30,000 nucleotides of DNA from Glandiceps talaboti (taxonomy: Eukaryota; Hemichordata; Enteropneusta; Spengelidae), in contig NC_135569.1 in NCBI RefSeq assembly GCF_964340395.1, positions 580,001 to 610,000 of the forward strand, read 5' to 3'. The number at the start of each line of letters is the position of its first letter. The first letter of the stretch is position 1. A model generated the notes under the pieces. That model was not told the origin of the DNA, ran no database searches, and was given only the letters and a program-made list of their open reading frames with translations. A program made the position numbers and the translations under genes. Below are positions 19,857 to 30,000 of the stretch, piece by piece.

Positions 19857-21193
19857 TGCTAATTAAGTACCAGATCCCATTTTTTCCCTATTTGAGTAAA
19901 AATATAACCCTTCTCACTCACCCACTGCTTGTACTACCCTGTACTTACTTTCCGATTTCACTTTCAACCAATGTGAGTAAAATGTCCCTCCACTGTAGAC
20001 CAACCTGTCAATAACAATGGAAGGATTGATCCATTTAGACCAAAGGTAGATAGATGTCCCTGTGTTAGACCAACCACCTTAAATCCCCCCCCCCCCCATA
20101 TAAGACCAACATCCCCTTAATCTACACCCCCATAATACACCAACACCCAAAATGCATACCCCTAACGGGATGAAGTCATCATTGTATACATTGAGAGAAA
20201 AAACAAAAGAAAGAGCTCCCAATAACAACAAGACTAGATTGACTGGCTTTGCTAATTTGTTAGCTTTTAAGTTTTACATTTGACTTTATTCCACAAGCTA
20301 AGTTTAGTCTTCACAGTCCAGTGGAATGGTTTGACTTGTAATCAATGAGGGAGTACCATCCTAAGAGAAAACAGACACTTTAACGAAAACCAGTGAGGGC
20401 TGTGAGAGAGATACAGCAAATCCCTAGGTTTTATCAATGAATGTACTGCATAATAACAAAACACACTATGTCACAGTATCATAGCCCCAGGAGACAGTGA
20501 TTTAGACAAACCAATCTGTTGTTTCCAAAGAGACAAATAACTTAATTAGCAGCTAACTGTTCTATACATGATTTGACAACATTGACAGGATTCCAGGAAA
20601 GGATACAGCAGATGTGGGAGGACAGTAAATGTAGATTCACAAACAATGTATCATAATTTTCTCGCCAACCATATTAGTTTGACGCTGAACTGACATTCAA
20701 GGGCAGTTTATCTGTTATCTTGTTTACTGATTGCTGTAGAAATAGTTTATTATTTGCATAGATGTGAAGGAGAATGTACTTGAAGTTGTTTAGAGAACAG
20801 TCAGTAATCTAAAACCGATAAAAGACCTTTATTTGTGTTCTAATCATATAATCACTATACTGTCCTTTGGTAGGTTCCTGTCCAGGGAGGAAGATAATTT
20901 AAAATGTAGTCTGTCAAATGTGAAATGTAGGCTGTAATCTACGAACAAAATCAATGAATCTGCCCACCAATGAATCTGTTCACTGATGAATGAGCCCACC
21001 GATGAAAACATACTGGTTGAAACAAAGAATCTACTTTTGCGACATAGTGGTAAAATTACACTCACAGGAGGGTATTGTCTCTGATAGATAGCAAAGTTTT
21101 CCTCAAGTGGCCAGACTTTCAACTATATACAGGGTTTACGCTAACTTGATCATATGGTGATTAGTATATCTGCATAACCAAGACATTGCTATC
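19857..21193 (+). other. Presumed intron with TAGACCAA-rich stretch
   Basis: At 19996-20150 the phrase TAGACCAAC or a near variant recurs five times with irregular spacing, alongside a C12 run near 20090. The rest shows nothing. The - strand open frame 20844-21122 has 92 codons but a biased composition and no recognisable domain. Confidence 0.4.
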
Positions 21194-21280
21194 ACTCGTC
21201 GTAATCATCATCATCGTCATCATCATGCCGTCATCATCATCATCATCATTCATCATTGTCGTTGTCATTATCATCATTGT
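21194..21280. repeat. (TCA)n-type microsatellite
   Basis: Trinucleotide ATC/TCA repeats with TCG variants (CATCATCATCGTCATCATC and on), impure at both ends. Confidence 0.9.
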
Positions 21281-21737
21281 ATAATCCACTCTTTATAACA
21301 ACATCAGTTTCAGTGTGTCGTTACCATATAGTTTACCTATAGCTTGATTTCCATAGTAGTAACCAGGTCTTTGGGTTAGTAAAGTACATGGCAAGTGGTA
21401 GAACAACATGCTAGTAAATGTGAAAGCCTTCAAAAGTATTTGGTACAAAGTAATCTTCAGCCCTTCTTGGTTTGACATGTATTCTGGTAGATTTGTTTGG
21501 TCAGCTGTTCTTGTAACTATTGGTAACAACAGAGTGAAATGAAAACACAAAACTGAAGGTACCAAAATTATAATCAGGACCTGTTTTTAGAAACAACCAT
21601 CCCCATCAAACTATAACTGAAAATGTTTGTTGTGATACTCAGTGAAGCCCATTCTGCTATACTGTAGTGAGTTGTGGACACAGATGAATACAATAACAGG
21701 AACAATGGGGTGGATATTAGTGCCTTTACAGACACAG

Positions 21738-21740
<3 letters not shown>

Positions 21741-21803
<63 letters not shown>
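21741..21803. repeat. (CA)n microsatellite, about 62 bp
   Basis: Nearly pure CA repeat followed by CAGACA-type variants to about 21830. The overlapping open frames are artefacts of the repeat. Confidence 0.97.
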
Positions 21804-21806
<3 letters not shown>

Positions 21807-22689
21807 CAGACACAGACAGACATACACAGACAAACCTATCACTTTGAGAAACCACTTACGGATCAGGCTCATAACTTCAAATTGATAAAAGTTACATTAA
21901 CATTGGGTGAGGGGGATACTCTTGCCTCCATGCATGTATCACTTTGAAGAACCTGGCTGAGAGGCTCTGAAAGGTTATAATGTTATAAGGTGGGTACTGT
22001 CACCTTCACATACACATCACTTTGAAAAACGACTAAGATATACGACTGAATTTTGCATTGCTAAAAAGGCTACAATGACAGGTGGCAGGATATGTGTCTT
22101 GCAAAGGAACTACAGAATAAAGGTAATAGCCAGCTGACTGTATTCAATCAGTATTACAGTTACATTTATGCTAATGACATTGGACAAGTAACAACTGTAC
22201 TAATGATGGTGGGAATTAAGATGGATGAGGCATGCTTGAATAACTTTGAAGTAGAGATGAGACTAATTCAGATAAGTTAACTGTGTTGCTAATGTGGACA
22301 TCATGCAAGTAGAATGCAAGATATTACAAACTGATGAAGCGTGAACGATCCACATATGATGGGGTCTGTTGGGAATAGATGTTTCTGGACAGGATAACTT
22401 GACATTTACAAAGGTTCAGTTCTTTGTGTTACATAACAGTCATGGGAAAATTTATTCCATTCAGTTACTATTACCAACAGGTGAAAGATTTGAACAGGAG
22501 TTGGGTTCCCAGGATAAAGTTAATAGTAGAGATGTCTTCTGATATTGATTCAAGTGGTGTATGTTAAAGTGATGTTTAACCTGATGAAATGGAAGCATCA
22601 AATAACTAGTGAAAATATTGACTGAAGTATTAAATCACTTGCCTTAAGCTGATTCAGGTGTACCACCAGTATTTTTGTACTCTGAGTCT
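21804..22689 (+). other. Presumed intron, nothing firm
   Basis: CACTTTGA(A/G)AAAC-like phrases recur at 21840, 21940 and 22018 (ATCACTTTGAGAAACC, ATCACTTTGAAGAACC, ATCACTTTGAAAAACG) with nearby ACTCTTGCC / ACTGTCACC, suggesting a decayed ~90-bp repeat. The frame 22092-22280 is open for 62 codons but has no family features. Confidence 0.4.
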
Positions 22690-23080
22690 TAGTGTGTTTG
22701 TTATTAAAAGTGTGAAAACCCAGGAATTTAGGTAACAGAGGCAGAACCCAAGTATCAGAGGGGAATGAAGATAAAAGTTGCATGGATTCCCATACCTTGT
22801 ACTATAGTTTTTTTGTTTGTTTTATTTTGTGTTTTTTGTGTTTTTTTTTTTGTTTTTTTTTGGGGGGGGGGGAAACAGGGGGAATGCAGGTAAAAGTTGC
22901 ATGGATTTCCATATTTTTGCACTTTTAGTTTGTTTGTTAGGTGTGGGGAACCCTGGTAACAAGGGGGAATCTAGGTAACAGAGGGGAACGAAGGTAACGG
23001 AGAGAAAATGTAGGTAAAAGTTGAATGGATTTCCATACATTGTACCATTAATTTTGATGGTGAACCCTGGTAAAAAATAA
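22690..23080 (+). repeat. Imperfect ~120-bp tandem repeat, three copies
   Basis: The anchor AAAAGTTG.ATGGATT.CCAT occurs at 22773, 22892 and 23016 (spacing 119 and 124). Copies also share TTGTAC.AT.AGTTTT-type text and a purine-rich GGTAACAGAGGGGAA segment. A T-rich and G10 insertion at 22808-22872 disrupts the first junction. Confidence 0.75.
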
Positions 23081-24584
<1,504 letters not shown>

Positions 24585-24976
24585 AGTCTAGTAACTGTAC
24601 ATGTAGGCTCATTTTCTATGATCTCCCTCTCCACATATAGTCAAATGGACAAGTATTACCAAAAATCTAGCTAAATCTCCTGCTGGGGAAAGGGTGAACA
24701 GTGCATGTCAGTAGTAATCAATCACACACTGACAGGCAGTTATAATTAGTTACTTCATTCAGTTTTTTATAAACACAACCTCCTTTCGTAAAGGAAGTCA
24801 CATGTGAACATGATAACTTCAGCACATTTATATGAACGTTCCAATAGCATAAAACTATCGTTGATGGTAAGAATGGAATGATGTGTTAGAGAGAAGCCCT
24901 TTGACTATAGAGTGGAAAGAAAGATTGTAGAGAACAAGCCCAAATTGCGTATAGTGAAAACACTAGACTACATTAG
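24585..24976 (+). repeat. Dispersed repeat element, copy B
   Basis: Same-strand homologue of 1269-1836, 23 kb away. The landmarks appear in the same order, including ATCTAGCTAAATCTCC, GGGTGAACAG, CACACACTGACAG, TTACTTCATTCAG, TTTGACTATAGAGTGGA and CACTAGACTACATTAG at its end. It lacks the 32-bp array of copy A. Its right end runs directly into the palindrome at 24974-25051, which may be part of the element or a separate insertion. Confidence 0.75.
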
Positions 24977-25051
24977 TCAAAAGCCCCACACGACTGCATG
25001 TAGTCTAGTGTAGTCACTAGACTACATGTAGGTTTGTGGGGCTTTTGACTA
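24974..25051. repeat. Palindrome with 37-bp arms and 4-base loop
   Basis: The left arm (24974-25010) and right arm (25015-25051) match at 33 of 37 positions. TAGTCAAAAGCCCCACA pairs perfectly with TGTGGGGCTTTTGACTA at the outside, and CATGTAGTCTAGTG with CACTAGACTACATG at the inside, with four mismatches between. The loop is TAGT. A third copy of the inner motif (CACTAGACTACA) precedes it at 24961. It resembles the terminus of a fold-back transposon or a miniature hairpin element. Confidence 0.9.
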
Positions 25052-25579
25052 TCATCTCCAATTTTGACTAGCATTTCCCTAACGCTTTCTTTACTTCAGG
25101 GAATTAAGCTATATGGTCAGAAAGGTGCAAATTCTGATTGGGTATATTTAATTTACCCACTGAGAGATGTGTCACGTGATTAGAACCAACATGGAGATGG
25201 AACCATACAATTAAATGGATGTTATGAATATTAATGAACCTACTTGTATACAAAACTGTCTCATGTCTGCATGTGTGTTTGGTGTGTTTTTCTGCTGCAC
25301 TTTCATTTGCTATGTTTGTGAAAGTACAACTGCAGAGAATAATGTAAGCAAATTCCGAGTACATAAAGCAAGCAAATACCAGTACATAATGTACGTAATG
25401 AAAGCAAATTGCCACAGGTGCACAGAGTTGCACTCACAGATTATGGAGTTCGATCATATTCATAGTTAATATGAAACAATCCTTTGAATATGAAAAATCT
25501 CAAATCAACATATTACAAATATTCATTGTTGCTGGCGTTAAATATTCAAATGTAAAAAGTAAGAACTACTATGTTTGGG
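25052..25579 (+). other. Presumed intron, overlapping open frames on both strands
   Basis: Frames 25104-25433 (-) and 25215-25469 (+) overlap. Both have weak composition and no domains or splice signals. A GCAAAT..AGTACATAA phrase repeats loosely at 25348-25420, which may explain the lack of stops. Confidence 0.35.
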
Positions 25580-25700
25580 TATAATTTGGGTGCATCATTT
25601 ATCATTCATGCTTATCTGGGGGCGTCATTTGTCATTTGTGCCTCAAGTCTTATTTGGGGGCGTCATTTAACATTTTTGCTTCAAGCCTTATTTAATTTCG
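25580..25700 (+). repeat. Imperfect ~45-bp tandem repeat, three copies
   Basis: Units contain TTTGGGTGCATCATTTATCA, TGGGGGCGTCATTTGTCATT and TTGGGGGCGTCATTTAACAT, the later two followed by TGC.TCAAG.CTTAT. Confidence 0.75.
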
Positions 25701-26731
25701 TCAGGTGATCAGTTTTCATCATACTGGTTGAAGTGGTCTTGTTAACAAATTTATGATTCAATAACAAGTATCTCTTCAGCAAGTTACAACTGTCCTTGTA
25801 CCAGTGTCAGCTGTAAGGTATAAATCATAAAATCCTGGTTAATTTGTGGAATTGTTTGTACGTTGTTCTGTATTTATAGTCCTGACATAGTCAGCAGCCA
25901 CTAGTGGACGCTAGATTGATGACCTTTGTACAGTTGTCGCCAGTCAAGACTATCTTGTTCGCCAACTCACATAAACTCATTTCACATTCTTTAAGTTTGT
26001 TTAAGTTTCCTCTTGTTAAATGTTATGACATCAAGTTATGAGATTTGTTGTTGTCCTTGGTTTTGCTGGAGGTGGGGGGGGGGGGGATGGGGTGTAGGGT
26101 ACTTCCATTAGAAAGGTATACAATACATGTATATTGCCACCCAAATGGGTCAAAATAATCCCTAGACATGAGTCAACTTTTCATCTGAAAATCCCCAAAT
26201 CATTAATCTATAATTTTGATAACAACCTCATGCTTTACAAAAATCCCCACAACATCAAAAAAAGGTGACTAACTAGTAGACTTTCCTTGAGAAATCACCA
26301 ACAATGGGTCTTGTTTTTGCCTTTACATGGATTGACATTTTCAGTGTGTATGGCACACTCCCGTCTGTAAAATGTCAAAGTACCACCAGTAGCATCTAGA
26401 ATATAATAGTAGAGATGTACATGTATACCCAAGGTTTTGGCCAAGTGATGACGTAGACTTTTATGGTGGTGTCAAGTGGTCAAAACCAAGGTGTATACAT
26501 CCTCAGAAAGTAGTTAAGTATTATTATATATGTCCTTTTAAAGTTCAATTTTTTTTAAAATGCAGTTTTTGTGTGTATTTTTGTGGGATCTTTATGAGTG
26601 TTTTTTGCATTCTTTTTCTTTCTTTCCCAAAATAAAGTTTAAGAATAATAATATATATGCTTCAAACCTACATAATCTTAGTAAAAATTCTTTGTTCATC
26701 CACTATACATGTACAGTGTATATCCGTTGTT
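25701..26731 (+). other. Presumed intron with G-rich tract and hairpin
   Basis: No exon is supported. A quadruplex-capable tract lies at 26068-26099 (GGAGG, a G13 run, GGGG and GGG). At 26423-26498 an imperfect hairpin pairs a GTATACCCAAGGTTTTGGCC segment with GGTCAAAACCAAGGTGTATAC, with several mismatches. TACATGTA occurs at 26124, 26418 and 26706. Confidence 0.45.
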
Positions 26732-26845
26732 GGGCAGATTCATTCTCACTAAAGGTATAATTCTACTGGGCAGATTCACGGCTCTCACTAAAGGTATAAT
26801 TCTACTGGGCAGATTCACGGCTCTCACTAAAGGTATAATTCTGCT
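26732..26845 (+). repeat. 36-39 bp tandem repeat, three copies
   Basis: Copies start at 26732, 26768 and 26807 with GGGCAGATTCA and continue CGGCTCTCACTAAAGGTA then TAATTCTACT. The first lacks a few bases. It borders the fold-back at 26875. Confidence 0.9.
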
Positions 26846-26874
26846 TCGACATTGGTACCTGCTATGTTAAAAAG

Positions 26875-27250
26875 ATTAGCTACAACCAAGGACAGATAAG
26901 CTTTTAGAAGCAGAACTTGTTACAAACAGGGAAAGTAAACAAATGAATTGGATTAATACCACTTGACACAGTATGTTGGCGGCACAGAACCAAATATTAC
27001 ATTTCCTCATTTGATGTGAAGTTTTATGCACTCTTTACACAATAGCTTACATTCACAGATGAATTTCAAGTTCCCCTGGCATTTCTTGTACATGTATTTA
27101 AGTCGTAAACTGTTGTTATCAAATGTTTTTATACATGTAGAGGTAGGTCGCTGCTGTAAGTCAAGTGTTATTAATCCACTCAGGAGTTTACTTTCCCTGT
27201 TTGGAATAAGTTCTGCTTGTGTAAATGCTTGCCTGTCACTGGTTGTACAT
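26875..27250. repeat. Long fold-back (inverted repeat), about 375 bp
   Basis: The best block is 26909-26940 against 27186-27217, complementary at 30 of 32 bases. Outside it, CTACAACCAAGGACAGATAAGC (split: CTACAACCAAGG, ACAGATAAGC) pairs with GCTTGCCTGTCACTGGTTGTA with four mismatches. Inside it, GGATTAATACCACTTGAC pairs with GTCAAGTGTTATTAATCC with one gap. Nearer the centre CATTTGATGTGAAGTTTT pairs more loosely with AAACTGTTGTTATCAAATG. Pairing thus extends almost to the centre near 27063. No transposase is present. It is a fold-back or MITE-like element by structure. The overlapping 83-codon open frames on opposite strands (27007-27258, 27026-27277) are a consequence of this symmetry or chance. 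Confidence 0.8.
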
Positions 27251-27552
27251 CCCTGCAAAGTAGCTTATGTTGGATAGCTTAGTTTCATATATCATTACCA
27301 AGTAATACTAATAGACATAGTTTACTCAGACACATAGCTAAATAAAGTCTACTTATAGAAGTAATGTCTAAGCAATCAATGACTGCTTGTGAAGTGTGTT
27401 AGGGTAGGTATCCTGGCAACACAAAGTTTTGAATGAAATACAAGTCTCAGACAAGGACAATATCAGTTGCATCCTACACATAATGTGTTCTGATATCAAG
27501 TCCTACCTTCATTATTCTCAGTGTACAATGTGACATGTCATGTTGTGCTGTT
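27251..27552 (+). other. Spacer between fold-back and minisatellite
   Basis: About 300 bases of unique-looking AT-rich DNA. Nothing recognised. Confidence 0.4.
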
Positions 27553-27820
27553 TTACCAGCCAGCATCTCGTCGTGCTGTCCTACCAGCCAGTGTCTTGCT
27601 GTGTTGTCCTACCAGCCAGGACCTCGGTGTGTTGTCGTACTAGCCAGCATCTCACTGTGTTGTCCTACCAGCCAGCATCTCGTCGTGCTGTCCTACCAGC
27701 CAGTGTCTTGCTGTGTTGTCCTACCAGCCAGGACCTCGGTTTGTTGTCGTACTAGCCAGCATCTCATCGTGTTGTCCTACCAGCCAGCACCTTGTTGTGC
27801 TATTTTACCAGCCAGCATAT
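27553..27820 (+). repeat. 28-bp minisatellite with 112-bp higher-order period
   Basis: Units begin every 28 bases (27553, 27581, 27609, 27637, 27665, 27693, 27721, 27749, 27777, 27805) with CTACCAGCCA or GTACTAGCCA. Variable cores read in order CATCTCGTC, TGTCTTGCT, GACCTCGGT, CATCTCACT, then again CATCTCGTC, TGTCTTGCT, GACCTCGGT, CATCTCATC. The four-unit block (112 bp) was therefore duplicated as a unit. Because 28 is not a multiple of three, a frame cycles through all three phases of the unit, none of which has a stop, giving a spurious 95-codon frame (27535-27822). Confidence 0.95.
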
Positions 27821-27973
27821 GAAGAGATGACCAATGAGGGCATAATGACATATCTTAAAGACTACCTGTACGTACATGTGCTTAGATTAGAATTAGTTGT
27901 TATTATGCAACTCTTCTCAATAACGTTTCCCTGGATTGATATCTAGGTAAAGTATTTGCTTTGTGAACAGAGA
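27821..27973 (+). other. Short spacer, non-coding
   Basis: AT-rich 150 bases between the two minisatellites, nothing recognised. Confidence 0.4.
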
Positions 27974-28220
27974 CACGGGCTGGCTAGTCAGGAAGCTATC
28001 ACACAGACTGGCTAGTCTAGAAGCTATCACACAGGCTGGCTAGTCAAGAAGCTATCACACAGGCTGGCTAGTCTAGAAGCTATCACAGACTGGCTAGTCA
28101 AGAAGCTATCACACAGACTGGCTAGTCAAGAAGCTATCACAGACTGGCTAGTCAAGAAGCTATCACACAGGCTGGCTAGTCTAGAAGCTATCACACAGGC
28201 TGGCTAGTCAAGAAGCTATC
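27974..28220 (+). repeat. 26-28 bp minisatellite, nine copies
   Basis: The unit is CTGGCTAGTCAAGAAGCT then ATCACACAGG. Two positions vary (CAAG / CTAG; AGACT / AGGCT) and two units have lost a CA (ATCACAGA), giving 26 bp. The last unit ends in ATCC and merges with the hairpin at 28218. Confidence 0.95.
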
Positions 28221-28273
28221 CATAGCTTTGAATCTCTGGTTGAAGAGAGACAGTGAGATTCAAAGCCATGGAT
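28218..28273. repeat. 19-bp-arm hairpin at the minisatellite end
   Basis: ATCCATAGCTTTGAATCTC (28218-28236) pairs with GAGATTCAAAGCCATGGAT (28255-28273) with one A-C mismatch and an 18-base loop. It begins in the last minisatellite unit, so the array and the hairpin may have a common origin. Confidence 0.85.
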
Positions 28274-28462
28274 AACCTATAGACTAGACCATAGTCCCAT
28301 TTGATAGATAATGATTACTTCCAAAAATTGTATACATCATATAGTATAGTATAGTTTGATTGTCATTTATATCATGTCCTGTCCATAATTTGATGAAATA
28401 ATGTAGTGTAACCACATTGTTCTTTCACATAGTGTCCAACTGTCAAATTTGTTTGCCAATAG
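28274..28462 (+). other. Spacer, non-coding
   Basis: AT-rich with a short ATAGTATAGTATAG run near 28340; nothing else seen. Confidence 0.4.
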
Positions 28463-28825
28463 AGTTTCAAGCTAGTACCATTCACCAGCTCTGTCCGATA
28501 CTTCTATGCAGAAATTGATAAGAAACTTCACATTCTACACTTTAAGATAGCAAGATTGAATACATAGTTTCTTGCAACATACATGTATTGTCTATAATGA
28601 AATGAACTGATGTGTTATCATGCAGACATCAAATGCAGACATGAAAACATGGCATATGATGCATGTCTGCGTCTTGTTGAAATAGTTCAATTCATAATAA
28701 ACAAAAGTTTGCAAGAAATTGTGATCCTGCAATTTCAGTGTAGAATATGCAGTTTCTTATTTGTCTCTGCATGGTGGTATCAAACAAAGCTGGTGAATGG
28801 TAACCATATCTTGAAAGTGACTGTA
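28463..28825. repeat. Long fold-back (inverted repeat), about 360 bp
   Basis: Left arm about 28463-28612, right arm about 28667-28825. Perfect blocks include TACCATTCACCAGCT (28476-28490) against AGCTGGTGAATGGTA (28788-28802), ATAAGAAACT (28518) against AGTTTCTTAT (28751), ATTCTACAC (28532) against GTGTAGAAT (28738) and TTTCTTGCAA (28568) against TTGCAAGAAA (28709). These are linked by alignable sequence with mismatches and small gaps. Near the centre GCAGACATG (28635) pairs with CATGTCTGC (28662), so nearly the whole element can fold on itself. The 72-codon frame 28610-28828 is inside it and is not considered a gene. Fold-back or MITE-like by structure, with no recognised family. Confidence 0.8.
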
Positions 28826-29030
28826 TAGGTTCTAGTTAATATACTCAGACTGTCTTGTTTGTACTGATATACAACTATTTACCAATGTAATCATAATACA
28901 ATGCTTTAAGTGATACTCAAAGCAATCTACAACTGATTATGTAGTTTGTTAAGTTAGTTAAAGGTATCTTGGCAACATGCAAGTTTGGACTAAGATACTC
29001 AGACAACGATTATGTTGTGAAGAGTGCATA
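28826..29030 (+). other. Spacer, non-coding
   Basis: AT-rich, nothing recognised. Confidence 0.4.
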
Positions 29031-29290
29031 CTATATGTAGGCTTATCCCCTCCCCTTCTGTTGGAAAACCCCCCAAACCCCAATATGTGTAGTGATAGGA
29101 AGGGACTGGTGGGCCTTGAAGAGGAGGGGAAGAGGGGGCTTATCATGGTAGCACCTATCTCCTCCAGTAACAAACAATTAGTAAAACATTTATGTATACT
29201 GTGTAGGGAGGTGGGGATGGTGGGTGGGTGGGGGGAGGGGCTTTACCATGGTAACATCATCCTCCCCTCCAACAATGCCACATTATAGTC
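29031..29290 (+). repeat. Imperfect G/C-skewed duplication with G-quadruplex-capable tract
   Basis: GGGGCTTATCATGGTAGCACC near 29135 recurs as GGGGCTTTACCATGGTAACA near 29236, both followed by TCCTCC-containing text and AACAA. At 29206-29240 five or more G runs of three to six (GGGAGGTGGGG, TGGGTGGGTGGGGGGAGGGG) form the strongest quadruplex motif of the window. Open frames 28958-29173 (-) and 28977-29288 (+) cross this stretch and have no domain features. Confidence 0.5.
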
Positions 29291-30000
29291 CAGTGATTGT
29301 GTAAACTTGACTATCTGAAAAAATGATTTTCTATATATGAAATTAGCACATACAGGTACGTTTAGTGTTTTATCATATTTATGTTTGTTTCATCTGCTGC
29401 TATTAAATACTGTAGTACAAGGTATATGATCTCTTACTTAGTAGACCCCCAACAACACACTAAGGTAGTATAGAGATAGTATAATACATTGATAATGTTA
29501 TCAAGCATGATGCCTGTAATCTAAAGATTATCAGTTGATTTGAGAGTAAATTAGTAATTTACTCAATCCCTGTTGACATGATATCTTGAACACAGGTCTT
29601 GAGACACTGAGCTGGCTACCTGTATGGTTCATGTTAGGTGAACATCTCGAAGTTCTAATCAAGCCCCAATCCAATCACGTTTTGTCCAGAATTGTATATA
29701 CCATGTACCATGTATAAGTATAAACTTTCTGTAACAGCACACACATTTTCAAGACATTCACGCATCCACACATACCAAATTTATTACAAAAATCATCAGC
29801 TGTTCATTGTTGTCATGGATTTTCATAGAGTACTCGCTGCTGTTGTTACTGTACATAATTCAAGTGTGACACTAACCCTACAAAATTAGGGGGCCTTTTA
29901 TACTCCTTCCTGTCCTACGTGGTCTTGACTTAATTTTGGCACTCAGAGTGAACTTTACTGTTCAGGAGACTATTAAATGTTCAATGTCATTGACCCAGTT
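29291..30000 (+). other. 3' edge, presumed intron
   Basis: No supported exon, repeat or RNA. A 40-codon open stretch around 29580-29706 with an acceptor-like AACACAG (29590-29596) was considered and not accepted. Confidence 0.4.

Noticed and set aside
21574-21947. Open frames of 70-101 codons
   Set aside because: Created by the (CA)n repeat at 21741-21803.
27007-27277. 83-codon frames on both strands
   Set aside because: Both lie within the fold-back, whose symmetry and composition explain them; no known domain is seen.
27535-27822. 95-codon cysteine/serine-rich protein
   Set aside because: It is the translation of the 28-bp minisatellite cycling through three stop-free phases.
27974-28220. 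CRISPR-like array
   Set aside because: Units are contiguous with no unique spacers, and the genome is eukaryotic.
28610-28828. 72-codon ATG frame
   Set aside because: Lies in one arm and the centre of the long fold-back and has no recognisable protein features.
29597-29638. Possible small internal exon containing LSWLPV-like text
   Set aside because: The acceptor AACACAG is weakly supported by pyrimidines, the donor is poor, and the resemblance to a reverse-transcriptase C-terminal motif does not continue.

Overview
The window reads as nuclear DNA from a marine-invertebrate-like animal (AT-rich, mostly CpG-depleted, with long (CA)n tracts, many 28-68 bp minisatellites and an excess of the palindrome TACATGTA). 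The species cannot be named from this sequence. It is almost entirely non-coding. No bacterial operon, CRISPR array, rRNA, tRNA or intact transposase/reverse transcriptase is visible.

One gene start is well supported. On the + strand a TATA box (5739-5747) lies 28 bases before a consensus initiator centred on 5767. A roughly 430-base leader carries two tiny upstream ORFs. A start codon in good Kozak context at 6197 opens 33 codons of typical signal-peptide sequence, ending at a strong GTGAGT donor (6296) in phase 0. The gene therefore probably encodes a secreted or membrane protein whose later exons lie beyond the window. The remaining ~23.7 kb is best read as a long first intron, although small internal exons cannot be excluded by eye. 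The ~2.7 kb around this exon (about 3560-4640 and 5780-6300) retains CpG, unlike most of the window, and may contain a second, upstream promoter with a non-coding exon (TATA near 3699, donor at 3906).

Layout: 1-3500 is repeat-rich intergenic DNA: a 63-67 bp repeat, copy A of a dispersed element with an internal 32-bp minisatellite, and a LINE/SINE-type 3' tail near 2955. 3560-6300 is the promoter and first-exon region. 6300-14000 is intron with four nuclear-receptor-type DR1 motifs, a 68-bp repeat and a 55-68 bp repeat. 13990-14700 is a pair of minisatellites. 15000-24000 is intron with three (CA)n tracts, a TCA-type microsatellite and a 120-bp repeat. 24585-25051 is copy B of the dispersed element, abutting a 37-bp-arm palindrome. 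26700-28830 is a very dense structured block: two long fold-back (inverted) repeats of about 375 and 360 bp flanking two separate 28-bp minisatellites, one with a 112-bp higher-order period.

Most long open frames in the window are by-products of these tandem or inverted repeats and are not annotated as genes. The least explained signals are the two fold-backs, the dispersed element and its palindrome, and the DR1 set.
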